A stretch of DNA of 64,000 nucleotides from JAANXG01 sp049583715 (GTDB lineage: Bacteria; Pseudomonadota; Gammaproteobacteria; Arenicellales; JAANXG01): NCBI GenBank assembly GCA_049583715.1, contig JBAUWJ010000041.1, positions 16,766-80,765 on the forward strand, in the 5' to 3' direction. The position numbers and the translations under genes are program-made. The notes under the pieces were generated by a model, which made no database searches, was not told the DNA's origin, and worked only from the letters and a program-made list of their open reading frames with translations. This document shows, piece by piece, positions 1 to 8,502 of this stretch; positions within the stretch are counted from its first letter, which is position 1; every line of letters starts with the position of its first letter.

Positions 1-543
1 TCCCGCCGCCGCCAGCGGCAGGCCCAGCTCCCGGCCCGCCCGCCGCAGAGCCTGGAGCCGGCCGGCATCGTCCAGGCCCAGCAGCAGCTCCACGGCGATC
101 CAGAGGCGCTCCGGAAAACACGCCTTCAGGAAAGCCCCCTGCTCCCTGTCCGCCCCGGCATCCGGCAGCCAGAGGGCCAGGCACTCGTCGAGGTTTGCCT
201 GAGAGAGGTCGGACCGGTCCAGGCGGTAGCGCCCCTTTTCAGCCGCCCGCCGGCCCCGGGTAATCAAGGCCGACAGGCCCGCATAGCCTTCCCGGCTGGT
301 CGCGAGGACCACCACCCGCGGTCCGTCGACCAGTCGGATCTCGCCGCCGATGATCAGCACCAGGCTTTGCCGTTTCGCTTCCATGTGCGCCCTCACCACT
401 CCCGACAGCGAGCACTCGTCGGTGATGGCCAGCGCCGAATAGCCCAGCTCCGCCGCCCGCGCCACCAGCTCCTCCGGGTGCGAGGCGCCTCGCAGAAAGG
501 AGAAGTTGCTCAAGCAATGAAGCTCGGCATAGGAGTATCGCAT
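1..543 (-). CDS. dnaE2: Error-prone DNA polymerase DnaE2, N-terminal part (cut by window edge)
   Basis: The visible 181 residues are the N-terminal PHP domain of the C-family polymerase DnaE2, the catalytic subunit of SOS-induced translesion synthesis. The opening residues AELHCLSNFSFLRGASHPEE, followed by ALAITDECSLSGVVRAH, are characteristic of DnaE2/DnaE PHP domains. The rest of the gene lies beyond the left edge. The ATG at 543 was chosen because family homology begins within four residues of it. It is one base from a LexA box and has no Shine-Dalgarno sequence. The partners imuA and imuB lie about 6.4 kb upstream on the same strand, not adjacent as in the usual imuA-imuB-dnaE2 cassette. 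DnaE2 versus replicative DnaE is decided mainly by the LexA box and by imuAB nearby. Confidence 0.9.
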   Translation of the reverse strand, partial: MRYSYAELHCLSNFSFLRGASHPEELVARAAELGYSALAITDECSLSGVVRAHMEAKRQSLVLIIGGEIRLVDGPRVVVLATSREGYAGLSALITRGRRAAEKGRYRLDRSDLSQANLDECLALWLPDAGADREQGAFLKACFPERLWIAVELLLGLDDAGRLQALRRAGRELGLPLAAAG

Positions 544-544
544 A

Positions 545-560
545 CTGTATTAATATACAG
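545..560. promoter_or_regulatory. LexA (SOS) box of dnaE2
   Basis: CTGTATTAATATACAG fits the gammaproteobacterial LexA consensus CTGT-N8-ACAG exactly and is nearly palindromic. It ends one base before the dnaE2 start codon and overlaps the end of the putative -10 element, so bound LexA would block polymerase directly. Confidence 0.9.
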
Positions 561-587
561 TATATTTCGGTTCTGCCACAGCGGCAA
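559..587 (-). promoter_or_regulatory. Putative sigma70 promoter of dnaE2
   Basis: On the minus strand TTGCCG (582-587) and TATACT (559-564) are separated by 17 bp. Transcription would begin about 8 nt before the ATG, leaving almost no leader. The -10 overlaps the LexA box by two bases. Confidence 0.55.
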
Positions 588-783
588 TACGGATAGAGCT
601 CCCCTCCCCCTCCAGCAGGCACGATGCTCGCCCTGCTCGAGTTGCTCGATCACAGTCGATGGTCTCCCCGGGAAGAATCGAATCCCCGGCGATCGACCCG
701 GAGCAATGGGCCCGACTGTGCGTCTGATCGAGGTCGGCGTGACCGTTCAGACGGACGAGAGAACCTGGCTCGAGAGTCAGGCC

Positions 784-2139
784 TCAGCGCCGGCGCACGT
801 TCATGGGCAGGCCGTACTTGGGCTTGAGGGTGACTTTGGCGACCGATTCGACCGGGTGGTCGGGAACCGGTCGGAGCTCGAAACGCTGAAGGAGCTGCGC
901 CAGCACGAGCTGGACTTCGAGCATCGCCATGTTCGCGCCGATGCAGGTGCGTGGGCCTGCGGCAAAGGGCAGATAGCAATAGGAGTGGCGGCCTTCGCTG
1001 GCGCCGGGGGTAAATCTGTCCGGATCGAATCTTTCCGGGTCCGGCCAGAAGGCGGGGTGGCGATGCAGGGCGTAGGACACCACACCCACGTAGCTCCCCG
1101 CGGGGAGCAGATAGGAACCGAGTGCCTCTTCCTGCTCGCACCGCCTGGCCGATCCCCACACCGGTGGATAGAGGCGCATCGACTCCTGCACGACCTGCTT
1201 CAGGTAAGGAAGGCGACCGAGATCGGCGGCGGACGCGGGCTCTCCACCCAGGGCCGCATTCAGGTCACCGACCAGGCGCTGCTCTACCTCGGGATGCGTG
1301 CCGAGCAGGTACAGGGTCCACGTCAGAGCATTGGCCGAAGTCTCGTGGCCGGCCAGCATGAGGGTGACGACCTCGTCGCGCATTTGTGTCCTGGGCATGC
1401 TCTCCCCCGTCTCCTGATCGCGGGCATTGATCAGGCGGTCGAGGATGTTCTCGTCGCGGCCGGCGTCCCGCAGTCTCTCGTCGATCATGGTATACACGAT
1501 CTCATCGAGCCGCTTCATCGCCCGTTTCCACTTGAGGTTGTGGGGCGTCGGGAGCCAGGGCACGAGTGTCATCAGCGCGCGAAGCTCCTGAGGCTCGAGG
1601 TTGACGGCCTCCACTATGGCAGCAACCTCCGTTGCGTACTCGTCTATGTCGCTTCCGAACAGGGTGCGACCGGCGATTCTGAATGTGAGCCCGCTCATTT
1701 CCCGCTCTATCCACAACGGACCGCCGGCGACGCGCCGTTCCCAATCAACGACCATCTCCTGTGTCAAGGCGTTGATCGTGCCGTCGAAGCTGTCCACGTT
1801 GCGATTGCTGAACAGAGGTTGCATCAGCTTGCGCTGCTTCACCCAGTGGGGACCGTCGTTGGTGATCAGTCCCTTGCCCATGATCTGCGCCAGCACCCGG
1901 TAGTCTATGGTGCGCTTGGAGAAATGCGTGTAGTCCTGTGCCAGGACGCGGCGGGCGTACTCGGGGTGATAGATGAGATAGGCGTCGAAGAGCCCGCGCC
2001 AACGCACGACATCCCCGTAAGTCGACATGAGGTCGTGAAAGAAGACATGGGGCTCGCGCTGAAACCGGTGCCACCGGTAGAAGCGCGGGGTTGTCGGAGG
2101 CGCCTGGAGGCCGCTTGAATCAGCTCGATTCATCAGCAT
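784..2139 (-). CDS. Cytochrome P450
   Basis: A complete 451-residue soluble P450 monooxygenase. The I-helix oxygen-activation motif AGHETS lies at about residues 263-268, the K-helix ExxR (ESMR) at about 319, a PERFDPDRF segment follows, and the haem loop FAAGPRTCIG has its ligand Cys near residue 399. There is no N-terminal membrane anchor. General architecture resembles bacterial CYP102-like/CYP4-like haem domains and fatty-acid or alkane hydroxylases, but substrate cannot be read from the sequence. No ferredoxin or reductase gene is adjacent, so electron donors must come from elsewhere. The ATG at 2139 was used; a second ATG at 2133 is equally possible. The 240-bp gap to dnaE2 shows no recognisable feature beyond the dnaE2 promoter. 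Confidence 0.95.
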   Translation of the reverse strand: MLMNRADSSGLQAPPTTPRFYRWHRFQREPHVFFHDLMSTYGDVVRWRGLFDAYLIYHPEYARRVLAQDYTHFSKRTIDYRVLAQIMGKGLITNDGPHWVKQRKLMQPLFSNRNVDSFDGTINALTQEMVVDWERRVAGGPLWIEREMSGLTFRIAGRTLFGSDIDEYATEVAAIVEAVNLEPQELRALMTLVPWLPTPHNLKWKRAMKRLDEIVYTMIDERLRDAGRDENILDRLINARDQETGESMPRTQMRDEVVTLMLAGHETSANALTWTLYLLGTHPEVEQRLVGDLNAALGGEPASAADLGRLPYLKQVVQESMRLYPPVWGSARRCEQEEALGSYLLPAGSYVGVVSYALHRHPAFWPDPERFDPDRFTPGASEGRHSYCYLPFAAGPRTCIGANMAMLEVQLVLAQLLQRFELRPVPDHPVESVAKVTLKPKYGLPMNVRRR

Positions 2140-2336
2140 GATTCCTGCTGAAGGACCGGGCAGTCGTGGACCAGGGGCAGTCCCGCGAAGGGAAGTAGAA
2201 TTTCTCTGGAAAGACGGTGGCGGGTCCGCGACGGGATGCGGCGCTCCGTGCGTCGGGGGCTGGGGGCTGGGAGCGGTACTTTTCCTCTAGTGGAACCAGC
2301 CATCATCGCATCCATCTTGGTGCGGAAGATTTACCG

Positions 2337-2378
2337 GGGCCCACAAACCAAACACCTGCATGATTGGTTTGTGGGTCC
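2337..2378. repeat. Strong inverted repeat (12 perfect bp, extended to 15)
   Basis: CCCACAAACCAA (2340-2351) is perfectly complementary to TTGGTTTGTGGG (2364-2375), with a 12-nt loop. A G-T pair and two G-C pairs extend the stem. No T tract follows on either strand, so it is not a simple intrinsic terminator. It could stabilise the cspA 3' end or be a protein-binding site. Confidence 0.7.
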
Positions 2379-2390
2379 GGTTTGGCAAAT

Positions 2391-2412
2391 TAAAAAGGTC
2401 CGTGAAGACCTT
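2391..2412 (-). terminator. Intrinsic terminator of cspA
   Basis: On the minus strand a 6-bp stem AAGGTC/GACCTT with a TTCACG loop runs into a TTTTTAA tract, starting 36 nt after the cspA stop. Confidence 0.75.
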
Positions 2413-2447
2413 CCTGACAGGGCTTCCTGCCGTTACGACCTCCCCCT

Positions 2448-2651
2448 TTATAGTGGTTGAACGTTCCGCGCGGCCGGACCTTTCTGGCCCTGGGTCACTT
2501 CGAACTGCACCTTCTGACCTTCGGCCAGGGACTTGAAGCCGGAACCCTGTATGGCGGAATGGTGCACGAACACATCCTTGCTGCCGTCTTCCGGGCTGAT
2601 GAACCCGAAACCCTTGCTGTCGTTAAACCACTTGACGGTACCTGTAATCAC
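2448..2651 (-). CDS. cspA: Cold-shock protein, CspA family
   Basis: A 67-residue single cold-shock domain, the normal full length for the family. It starts MITGTVKWFNDSKGFGFI, with the RNP1 motif KGFGFI and the RNP2 motif VFVHHSAI, which bind single-stranded RNA or DNA. Such proteins act as cytoplasmic RNA chaperones, some induced by cold. It is monocistronic: an intrinsic terminator follows 36 nt downstream and a long leader with an inverted repeat precedes it. Whether this paralogue is cold-induced or constitutive cannot be told, although the structured leader fits post-transcriptional control. Confidence 0.97.
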   Translation of the reverse strand: MITGTVKWFNDSKGFGFISPEDGSKDVFVHHSAIQGSGFKSLAEGQKVQFEVTQGQKGPAARNVQPL

Positions 2652-2682
2652 GAAATTACCTCAAAAAGAAATTGCGATGTCT

Positions 2683-2770
2683 GCAGCCCACACTTGTCGA
2701 TTCATGTTACGGGAGGGGTCTTCTGAAGGTTCCAGGAGGGCTACCGAACCGTCGCCAGGATGTGGGCTGC
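2683..2770 (-). promoter_or_regulatory. Long-range inverted repeat in the cspA leader
   Basis: Two perfect 10-bp complementary arms 68 nt apart lie between the cspA start codon and its probable promoter. In the transcript they would close a large hairpin upstream of the ribosome-binding region. Leaders of E. coli cspA genes change structure with temperature; that this one does so is inference. Confidence 0.45.
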
Positions 2771-3160
2771 GAGGATCGATAATACACAAAGTGGCGGAAA
2801 TTGCACTACTTTTTGCGGGTCCGGGCGCCGGGTGCGCTCTGCCGGCCGACCGCCCGATGACCGGATTCGCCGGCCTCCCAACCGGCCCCCGGGAGCGGTC
2901 GCCCTTTCTGGGGAGCAGGGCCGAAACGGCGCTCGGATAGAGTGCCGCCTGCCCGCCCCCAACTTGCCGAGCGACGGCCCAGCGCACGGCGCTTCACCCC
3001 TCGAAGCGGTTCCCGGTGGATGCAAGCGTCCCTGTGACACCAGGGGGCTCCTTGAGCTGGATCAAGCGCCGGCGCCCGGGAGCCCCGATGCAGCGCATCC
3101 CGCCTCCCCTGCGACAACCCGGAAGGTGCTGTTGCCCGGCTTCGATCCCGCAGACGGGAA

Positions 3161-3182
3161 AGCCCGCTCGACCCGACGGGCT
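3161..3182 (-). terminator. Possible terminator after the two-receptor gene
   Basis: On the minus strand AGCCCG and CGGGCT form a 6-bp GC stem directly after the stop codon at 3184, followed only by TTTCCC. The short T tract makes this a weak call. Confidence 0.35.
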
Positions 3183-3183
3183 G

Positions 3184-5160
3184 CTACTTGTTCAGCCACT
3201 CCTGGAATTGTTCGGTCAGGTCGTCCTGGTGCTGTGCCCACCACTTGTAGTTGAAAAGCAGCACGTGTTTCGAGTTCTTCGGGTCTGTCGGCATGTAGGG
3301 TGCCATGGGTATACCGAGCTTGGCATTGTTGCCGATCAGCGGCGCCGACGACACGCGGGCGGGTCCGTAGGAAATGTACTTCGCCTGGTCCGCGAGCCTC
3401 TGGGTATCGGTGGCGAAACGCAGGAAACTCTTGGCCGTCTGAAGGTGCGGCGCCCCTTTCGGCACCACCCAGCCGTCGAGGTCGAACACCTGCCACTGCC
3501 ACATCATGGATATCGGCTCCTTTCGCTCCACGATGGCCGCAAACAAGCGGCCGTTGTAGGCCGATGCCATCGTGACCGTACCATCCGAGAGCAACTTGAC
3601 GGGAACGTCGCCCTTCACCCACCAGATCACGTGGCTCTTTATGGTGCTCAGCTTGCGGAACGCACGGTTCACGCCTTCGGGGGTTTCCAGTTGATCATAA
3701 ACCTGGTCCGCCGGAACACCGTCCGCGATCAAGGCCCACTCGAGGTTGTTGATCGGCTTCTTTTCCAGAGAGCGCATGCCCGGGAAGTCCTTGAGGTCGA
3801 AGACGTCCTTGATACTGGTCATCTTCTTCGGAAGCAGGTCGCTTCGATAGCCGAAAGCCGTGGAGAACACGATCTCCGGTGCCAGGCACGGCGTCACGAT
3901 CATGTCGCCGAAGTCCTTGCTGGCGGGCGTCCCGTCCGGAGCCGGTGCGAGCCACTTGTCCGCCGGGATCTTCATCGCGAGACCCTCGTTGCAGGCTTCG
4001 ATGGCGTTGGACGCCGTCATGTCCACGACGTCCCAGGTGACGTGTCCGGACTTCTCCTGCTGGCGCAGCAGCTTCAGACCTTCGGCGCTGGACTCATCCT
4101 CCGTAATGTGCACGCTGGGATGCACCTTCATGTAGGGATCATGGTACGCATTCCACTGACTCTTCGAGTAAGCACCGCCCCACGACACCACTTTGAGGTC
4201 ACCGGAGACCTGGGACGTGCTCCCGGCGCTGCTCTGCGAAGTCGAGCTGCTGCTCGCGGTGGACTGCGACTGGCTGGACCCCACGGTGACGACCTGGGTC
4301 TTCCGGCTGCCGGGTTTGGGCATGCGGTGCATGGGGATGAGGTACTCGTTGATCAGCAGCTTGGCGGAGCTCGAGTACGCGGCGGGATCGGTCGGCTTCA
4401 CGAGCTGGGCGCCGCCGTAGAGGCGATCGCGCATGGCCTTGGTCGCCTGCTGACCTTCGGGCGAGAGCAGGGCTGCCTGGATCCTGGCACTCAGGGTCGA
4501 TGAGAGGCGCGAGCTGGAGGTGAAAGCCGCTCCCAGGGTCGTCTTCAAGTCCCGTACGGCGAGCTGATTGCGCTGCTCCTCGGGGACGTTCTGCAGCAAA
4601 GCCTTGCGGGTGATGCCGCAATAGCAGCGTTGGCTCAGGACTCCCTTGACGACGTTCGAGACGTCGCGCACCGACACCAGCATCGGGTGGCGCAGGGGGT
4701 TGTCGGCGAAAACGTCAAGGTTCGAGAACAGGATCATGCCGAGGTCCGGCGGCGGCAACGCGCAGGTCAGGGCCTCGGTGCAGGAGAAAGACGACGTCAC
4801 GCGCGAGCCGAAGAGCTTTCCTGTCGAGCTCTGCGGGGCGATCAGCACCCATTCCTGGTCCGGGACCTGAGCCAGCACCCGCTGGTGGTTGGCATCCACC
4901 TGGTATCCGACGAAATGAGGATCGCCGAGGTACAGGTCCGCCTTGTCATCCACGATGATGTCGGCGTAGTTGAGCTGATTGTCGGGATGCCGGTACTCCC
5001 AATGCTCCCCGGTCTTACGGCTCAGCAGGTCGGCGATCGGCTTGAAGATCTTCTCACCGGTGGCGACCGTCTCCTGGGGCTGTGCCACGAAAACCAACGC
5101 CTGGGCGCTCGGCACCGCCAACAACATCCCACAGATTACTAGACAAAAGAATCTACCCAT
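3184..5160 (-). CDS. Fusion of two periplasmic substrate-binding proteins (PhnD-like + PotD-like)
   Basis: A 658-residue secreted protein. Residues 1-21 form a signal peptide ending in AQA. Residues about 22-285 resemble the PhnD/phosphonate-type binding-protein family (VFVAQPQETVATGEKIFKPIADLL). A Ser/Thr/Gln-rich linker spans about 287-320. Residues about 321-658 resemble the PotD/spermidine-putrescine family of extracellular solute-binding proteins (DLKVVSWGGAYSKSQWNAYHDPY; WWVKGDVPVKLLSDGTVTMASAYNGR). No permease or ATPase is adjacent, so this is an orphan receptor that may feed a distant transporter or act in sensing. The ATG has GGAGG directly before it and a second GGAG further upstream. 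Ligands are unknown; the fold assignment is solid but 'phosphonate' and 'polyamine' are only family labels. Confidence 0.8.
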   Translation of the reverse strand: MGRFFCLVICGMLLAVPSAQALVFVAQPQETVATGEKIFKPIADLLSRKTGEHWEYRHPDNQLNYADIIVDDKADLYLGDPHFVGYQVDANHQRVLAQVPDQEWVLIAPQSSTGKLFGSRVTSSFSCTEALTCALPPPDLGMILFSNLDVFADNPLRHPMLVSVRDVSNVVKGVLSQRCYCGITRKALLQNVPEEQRNQLAVRDLKTTLGAAFTSSSRLSSTLSARIQAALLSPEGQQATKAMRDRLYGGAQLVKPTDPAAYSSSAKLLINEYLIPMHRMPKPGSRKTQVVTVGSSQSQSTASSSSTSQSSAGSTSQVSGDLKVVSWGGAYSKSQWNAYHDPYMKVHPSVHITEDESSAEGLKLLRQQEKSGHVTWDVVDMTASNAIEACNEGLAMKIPADKWLAPAPDGTPASKDFGDMIVTPCLAPEIVFSTAFGYRSDLLPKKMTSIKDVFDLKDFPGMRSLEKKPINNLEWALIADGVPADQVYDQLETPEGVNRAFRKLSTIKSHVIWWVKGDVPVKLLSDGTVTMASAYNGRLFAAIVERKEPISMMWQWQVFDLDGWVVPKGAPHLQTAKSFLRFATDTQRLADQAKYISYGPARVSSAPLIGNNAKLGIPMAPYMPTDPKNSKHVLLFNYKWWAQHQDDLTEQFQEWLNK

Positions 5161-5202
5161 CCTCCGCTTCTCCGAGTAACAAGCCTGTCTGATTTTCAGT
5201 AC

Positions 5203-5208
5203 ATTATA
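5203..5208 (-). promoter_or_regulatory. -10 element upstream of the two-receptor gene
   Basis: A perfect TATAAT on the minus strand, 43 nt before the start codon. No good -35 hexamer sits at the usual spacing, so the promoter may depend on an activator. Confidence 0.45.
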
Positions 5209-5397
5209 GTCGATCGTCGCGACTCATAAGGCTGAGGTCGAACGGCTCCGGCCGCGCCGCGCCCGCGCGCGGGGAGCTGGGGCATGAATTGCCGGTGGTC
5301 CCGGAGGGATGGTCGCGGGCCGCCAGCGAAATGGAAACGCCGACCCGGGTTGCCCCGCCCCGGTCCGGGCGCGATCGCGCCGTGCCGCCCGGTGAGA

Positions 5398-6804
5398 TCA
5401 GTCGCGACTGCCGGAGCCGATCATCTTGGCGGGATCCACCCATCGATCGAACTCCTCGGCCGTCACGTACCCCAGGTTCACGGCCTCCTCCTTCAAGGTG
5501 GTGCCGTTCTTGTAGGCCGTCTTGGCGATCTCCGCCGCTTTTTCGTATCCGATATGGGTGTTCAGCGCCGTCACCAGCATCAACGAGTTGTCGAGGTTCT
5601 TCTTCAGATTGCCGACGTTGGGCTCGATCCCGGCGGCGCATCGATCGTTGAAGGACACGCAGGCGTCGCCGATCAGGCGCGCGGATGACAACAGGTTCGC
5701 GATCATCATCGGTTTGAACACGTTCAGCTCGAAGTGGCCGTTCATCCCGCCCGTGGACAAGGCCACGTCGTTGCCGAGAACCTGGGCACAGACCATGGTC
5801 AGCGCTTCGGCCTGGGTGGGGTTCACCTTGCCCGGCATGATCGAGGAGCCGGGCTCGTTGGCGGGAATGATGATTTCCGCGATGCCCGAGCGCGGGCCCG
5901 ACGCCAGAAGGCGGATGTCGTTGGCGATCTTCATCAGGCTCACCGCAAGCTGCTTGAGGGCTCCGTGGCTCTCCACCAGGGCGTCGTGGGCGGCCAGGGC
6001 TTCGAACTTGTTGCGCGCAGTGATGAAAGGATGCCCTGTGAGCTCCGCGATCCTGCGCGCCACCATCTCGGGATAGCCGGGCGGCGTGTTGATGCCCGTT
6101 CCCACGGCGGTGCCGCCGAGGGCGATTTCGCTGAGATGAGCGAGGGTGTTCGTCAACGCGTCGAGGCCGTGGTCCAACTGCGAGGCGTAGCCCGAGAACT
6201 CCTGCCCCAGGGTCAGCGGGGTTGCGTCCATCAGGTGTGTCCGCCCGATCTTGACCTGATCCTTGAAGCTGCCGGCCTTCTCTTTCAACGTGTCCCGAAG
6301 GCGCGCGACTCCGGGAATGGTGCACTCCGCGATGACGCGGTAGGCGGCGACATGCATCGCCGTGGGAAAGGTGTCGTTGGAGGATTGCGACTTGTTGACG
6401 TCGTCATTCGGATGCAGGGTGCGCTCGCCCTCCCCCAGCACCTTGCCTTCCAGGACGTGGGCCCGGTTGGCGATGACTTCGTTCACGTTCATGTTCGTCT
6501 GGGTGCCGGAGCCGGTCTGCCAGATCACCAGCGGGAACTGGTCGTCCAGGTCCCCGGCCAGGATCTCGTCGCACACCCGGGTGATCAGGTCGCGCTTGTC
6601 CAGTGGCAGCACGCCGAGCTCATGGTTGACATAGGCAGCGGCCTTCTTCAGCTCGGCGAAACCGTAGACGACCTCGATAGGCATGCGATAGCGCGGTCCC
6701 CCGATCCTGAAGTTGTTGCGCGACCGCTCCGTCTGGGCGCCCCAGTATTTGTCGGACGGAACGCGAACCTCGCCGAGCGAATCTCTTTCGATGCGGTATG
6801 TCAT
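5398..6804 (-). CDS. fumC: Class II fumarate hydratase
   Basis: 468 residues, full length for FumC, which interconverts fumarate and L-malate in the TCA cycle without an iron-sulfur cluster. The superfamily signature GSSIMPGKVNP lies at residues 319-329 and carries the catalytic-loop serine. GRTHLMDA (His near 190) and TGSGTQTNMNVNEV are the other conserved blocks. The ATG at 6804 begins MTYRIERDSLGEV as in other FumC; an in-frame extension to 6918 lacks homology. It stands alone between imuB and the two-receptor gene. Class II enzymes are oxygen-stable and often induced under oxidative stress or iron limitation; no such operator was identified here. Confidence 0.97.
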   Translation of the reverse strand: MTYRIERDSLGEVRVPSDKYWGAQTERSRNNFRIGGPRYRMPIEVVYGFAELKKAAAYVNHELGVLPLDKRDLITRVCDEILAGDLDDQFPLVIWQTGSGTQTNMNVNEVIANRAHVLEGKVLGEGERTLHPNDDVNKSQSSNDTFPTAMHVAAYRVIAECTIPGVARLRDTLKEKAGSFKDQVKIGRTHLMDATPLTLGQEFSGYASQLDHGLDALTNTLAHLSEIALGGTAVGTGINTPPGYPEMVARRIAELTGHPFITARNKFEALAAHDALVESHGALKQLAVSLMKIANDIRLLASGPRSGIAEIIIPANEPGSSIMPGKVNPTQAEALTMVCAQVLGNDVALSTGGMNGHFELNVFKPMMIANLLSSARLIGDACVSFNDRCAAGIEPNVGNLKKNLDNSLMLVTALNTHIGYEKAAEIAKTAYKNGTTLKEEAVNLGYVTAEEFDRWVDPAKMIGSGSRD

Positions 6805-6942
6805 GAGCCTTCGCCGGAGAATTCCGGCCGATGGATGTGGGGATATTATCAGTGCTGGGGCAGCGTTTTTAAAGGCACGACCATCCATGCCGTCGCCCGG
6901 TACACGGGGCCCGTCCATGGAAGTCGCCCATAAAGACAGGAA

Positions 6943-8502
6943 TCAAGAAAACAGGCCGTGCAGATACCATCGTTTGTGTTTCAAATCCTGGAACACCCAC
7001 AAGCGGCGTCCTCGTGCATCGGTGGTGATGTAATAGTCCCGGCGCTGGTCACGCCGGCCCCACCACCCCGTCTCGATGCGCTCAGGGCCTTTGACGATTT
7101 TCGATTGACCCCCATTCGGGGAGGGTCCGTCCGACCACGGCAGGGCCCTGGGAGGGTCGAGCAGCCACAGCGGTCGATGTCCCCGCAGACCGGCGCAATG
7201 AGTCCCGGTTCTCGAGCCGGGATTCGCAGCCGTGCTCCAGGCGAGCTCGGGGAGGTGCTGGTCCAGCGTATGGAGTATATCCAGTCCCCGCCCGCCGAGA
7301 TGCATCGCCAGCAGCTCCTCGCTTTGCTGCCACTGCAGGGTCTTTTCATCGCCGGCTTCGAACAGTCGCCCGTTCCTGCCGGAAAGGGGATGGATACGCC
7401 TGCTCTCCAGCACCAGTCCCGAGACGGGCCCGGCAAGCTCGATCCGGCTCAACCGTTCAATGGTCAGCTTCTGCAAATGATCCATGTCCCGGCTGATGTG
7501 ACGTACCCCGATATCCACGCGCGTATTGTCCGTTTCCCGGCCCGTTCCCTGCTCGGGCAGGAGCACGATGTCGAAGCCGCTGGTCCCGCGCTCCGAACGG
7601 CGCAGATAATCCACCCATTGCCGCAGGAGATATTCGACACCCAGTGTGACCTGCGCCAGGTCGTCAGTGGACCAGTCCAGCATCAAAACACTCGAAAAGT
7701 GCGCAGGCGAATCGTGAAGCCGCTGAGGATCGGGATGCCTGCCCAGCAGGCGGTCCATCTCCCTCACCAGGACGACTCCAAAACGACGGGCCAGTCCGTC
7801 CGCGGGCAGGCGCCACAAATCCTTGAGAGTATGTATCCCGGTCTTCTCGAGACGCCTGACGGTCTTCTGATCCAGATTCCACAGGGCCAGGGGCATGGCC
7901 CCCAGGACGGAGCGCAAGGCGGCTTTTTCCTCCACGACGATGTCCCGCCCCCAGTGCGCCAGGTGCTTCGCCGCCGAAGGCGTGGGCGCCCCGGCAATGC
8001 GGTAAAGATGACCGTCGGCGTCGAGACGGTGCTCGATCAATACCTTGAGCCGCTCCAGGCCCCCGAACAGGTTCACGCTGCCCCGGACTTCGATCAATAC
8101 CGTTTCCGGCGGCTGTATGCAGACCACCGGGCTGAAAGACAACATCCGGTCGCCGATTCTTTCAAGGCGCTGTTTCTCCCGTCCGGGCCGGCGCCGCCGG
8201 ACCACCAGCCCCGGACAGATCACACTCGCGGCGCTGATCGTCATGCCCGGGTACACGCCTTGCCGATGCGCTTGCGGCGAGGCGCGGTAAACCAGCCAGC
8301 CCCGCTGTGACTCCTCGGCGACGACGATGGGAGCCGGCGGGACGGTGGAGGCCGTCTTGTCCGCGTTCCTCAGTGCCTCGCCTGCCAGCCAGGGGAAATG
8401 AACCGCCAGCCACAGGGGGGCCGGACGGTGCGGAATGGTGGGAGCATTTCCAGGCTCCGGCTCCTTGAAAACCGGTAATGCGTGCCGGGCGCCGGATTTC
8501 AT
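6943..8502 (-). CDS. imuB: ImuB, catalytically inactive Y-family polymerase adaptor
   Basis: 519 residues with the fold of a Y-family (DinB-like) polymerase. The conserved acidic metal ligands are missing: the palm strand reads LWLAVHFPWLAG where active enzymes have a DxD motif, and the usual SIDE block is IEVRGSVNLFGG. Palm and fingers (about 30-190), a thumb with helix-hairpin-helix (about 195-260), a little finger and a C-terminal tail can be followed. In known systems ImuB binds the beta clamp and bridges ImuA and DnaE2. Its ATG overlaps the imuA stop codon as ATGA, so translation should be coupled. Confidence 0.92.
   Translation of the reverse strand: MKSGARHALPVFKEPEPGNAPTIPHRPAPLWLAVHFPWLAGEALRNADKTASTVPPAPIVVAEESQRGWLVYRASPQAHRQGVYPGMTISAASVICPGLVVRRRRPGREKQRLERIGDRMLSFSPVVCIQPPETVLIEVRGSVNLFGGLERLKVLIEHRLDADGHLYRIAGAPTPSAAKHLAHWGRDIVVEEKAALRSVLGAMPLALWNLDQKTVRRLEKTGIHTLKDLWRLPADGLARRFGVVLVREMDRLLGRHPDPQRLHDSPAHFSSVLMLDWSTDDLAQVTLGVEYLLRQWVDYLRRSERGTSGFDIVLLPEQGTGRETDNTRVDIGVRHISRDMDHLQKLTIERLSRIELAGPVSGLVLESRRIHPLSGRNGRLFEAGDEKTLQWQQSEELLAMHLGGRGLDILHTLDQHLPELAWSTAANPGSRTGTHCAGLRGHRPLWLLDPPRALPWSDGPSPNGGQSKIVKGPERIETGWWGRRDQRRDYYITTDARGRRLWVFQDLKHKRWYLHGLFS

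Larger units (their letters stand above)
2140..2447. other. Intergenic region between P450 and cspA
   Basis: About 308 bp without a convincing gene. It contains the cspA terminator (2391-2412) and a strong hairpin (2337-2378). The part next to the P450 start has no clear promoter that I can define. Confidence 0.6.
2652..3183. other. 532-bp intergenic region with cspA leader
   Basis: The cspA side holds a possible minus-strand -10 TATTAT (2779-2784) and two exactly complementary 10-mers, GCAGCCCACA (2683-2692) and TGTGGGCTGC (2761-2770), which would pair within the leader RNA. The side next to the two-receptor gene has a GC hairpin (3161-3182). The remaining ~350 bp is GC-rich and shows no gene with a recognisable product. 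Confidence 0.55.

Noticed and set aside
367..2118. 583-codon open frame on the plus strand
   Set aside because: It is the mirror of dnaE2 and the P450; the P450 on the other strand has all its motifs.
2337..2378. Strong hairpin as cspA terminator
   Set aside because: No T tract on either side; a better terminator lies closer to cspA at 2391-2412. Kept only as an inverted repeat.
5367..5380. GGCGCGATCGCGCC perfect palindrome
   Set aside because: In GC-rich DNA such 14-bp palindromes arise by chance; it has no loop or T tract, and no second copy was noticed.
5204..6325. 373-codon open frame on the minus strand
   Set aside because: It overlaps fumC in another frame and is Arg/Gly-rich noise; fumC carries the conserved signature.
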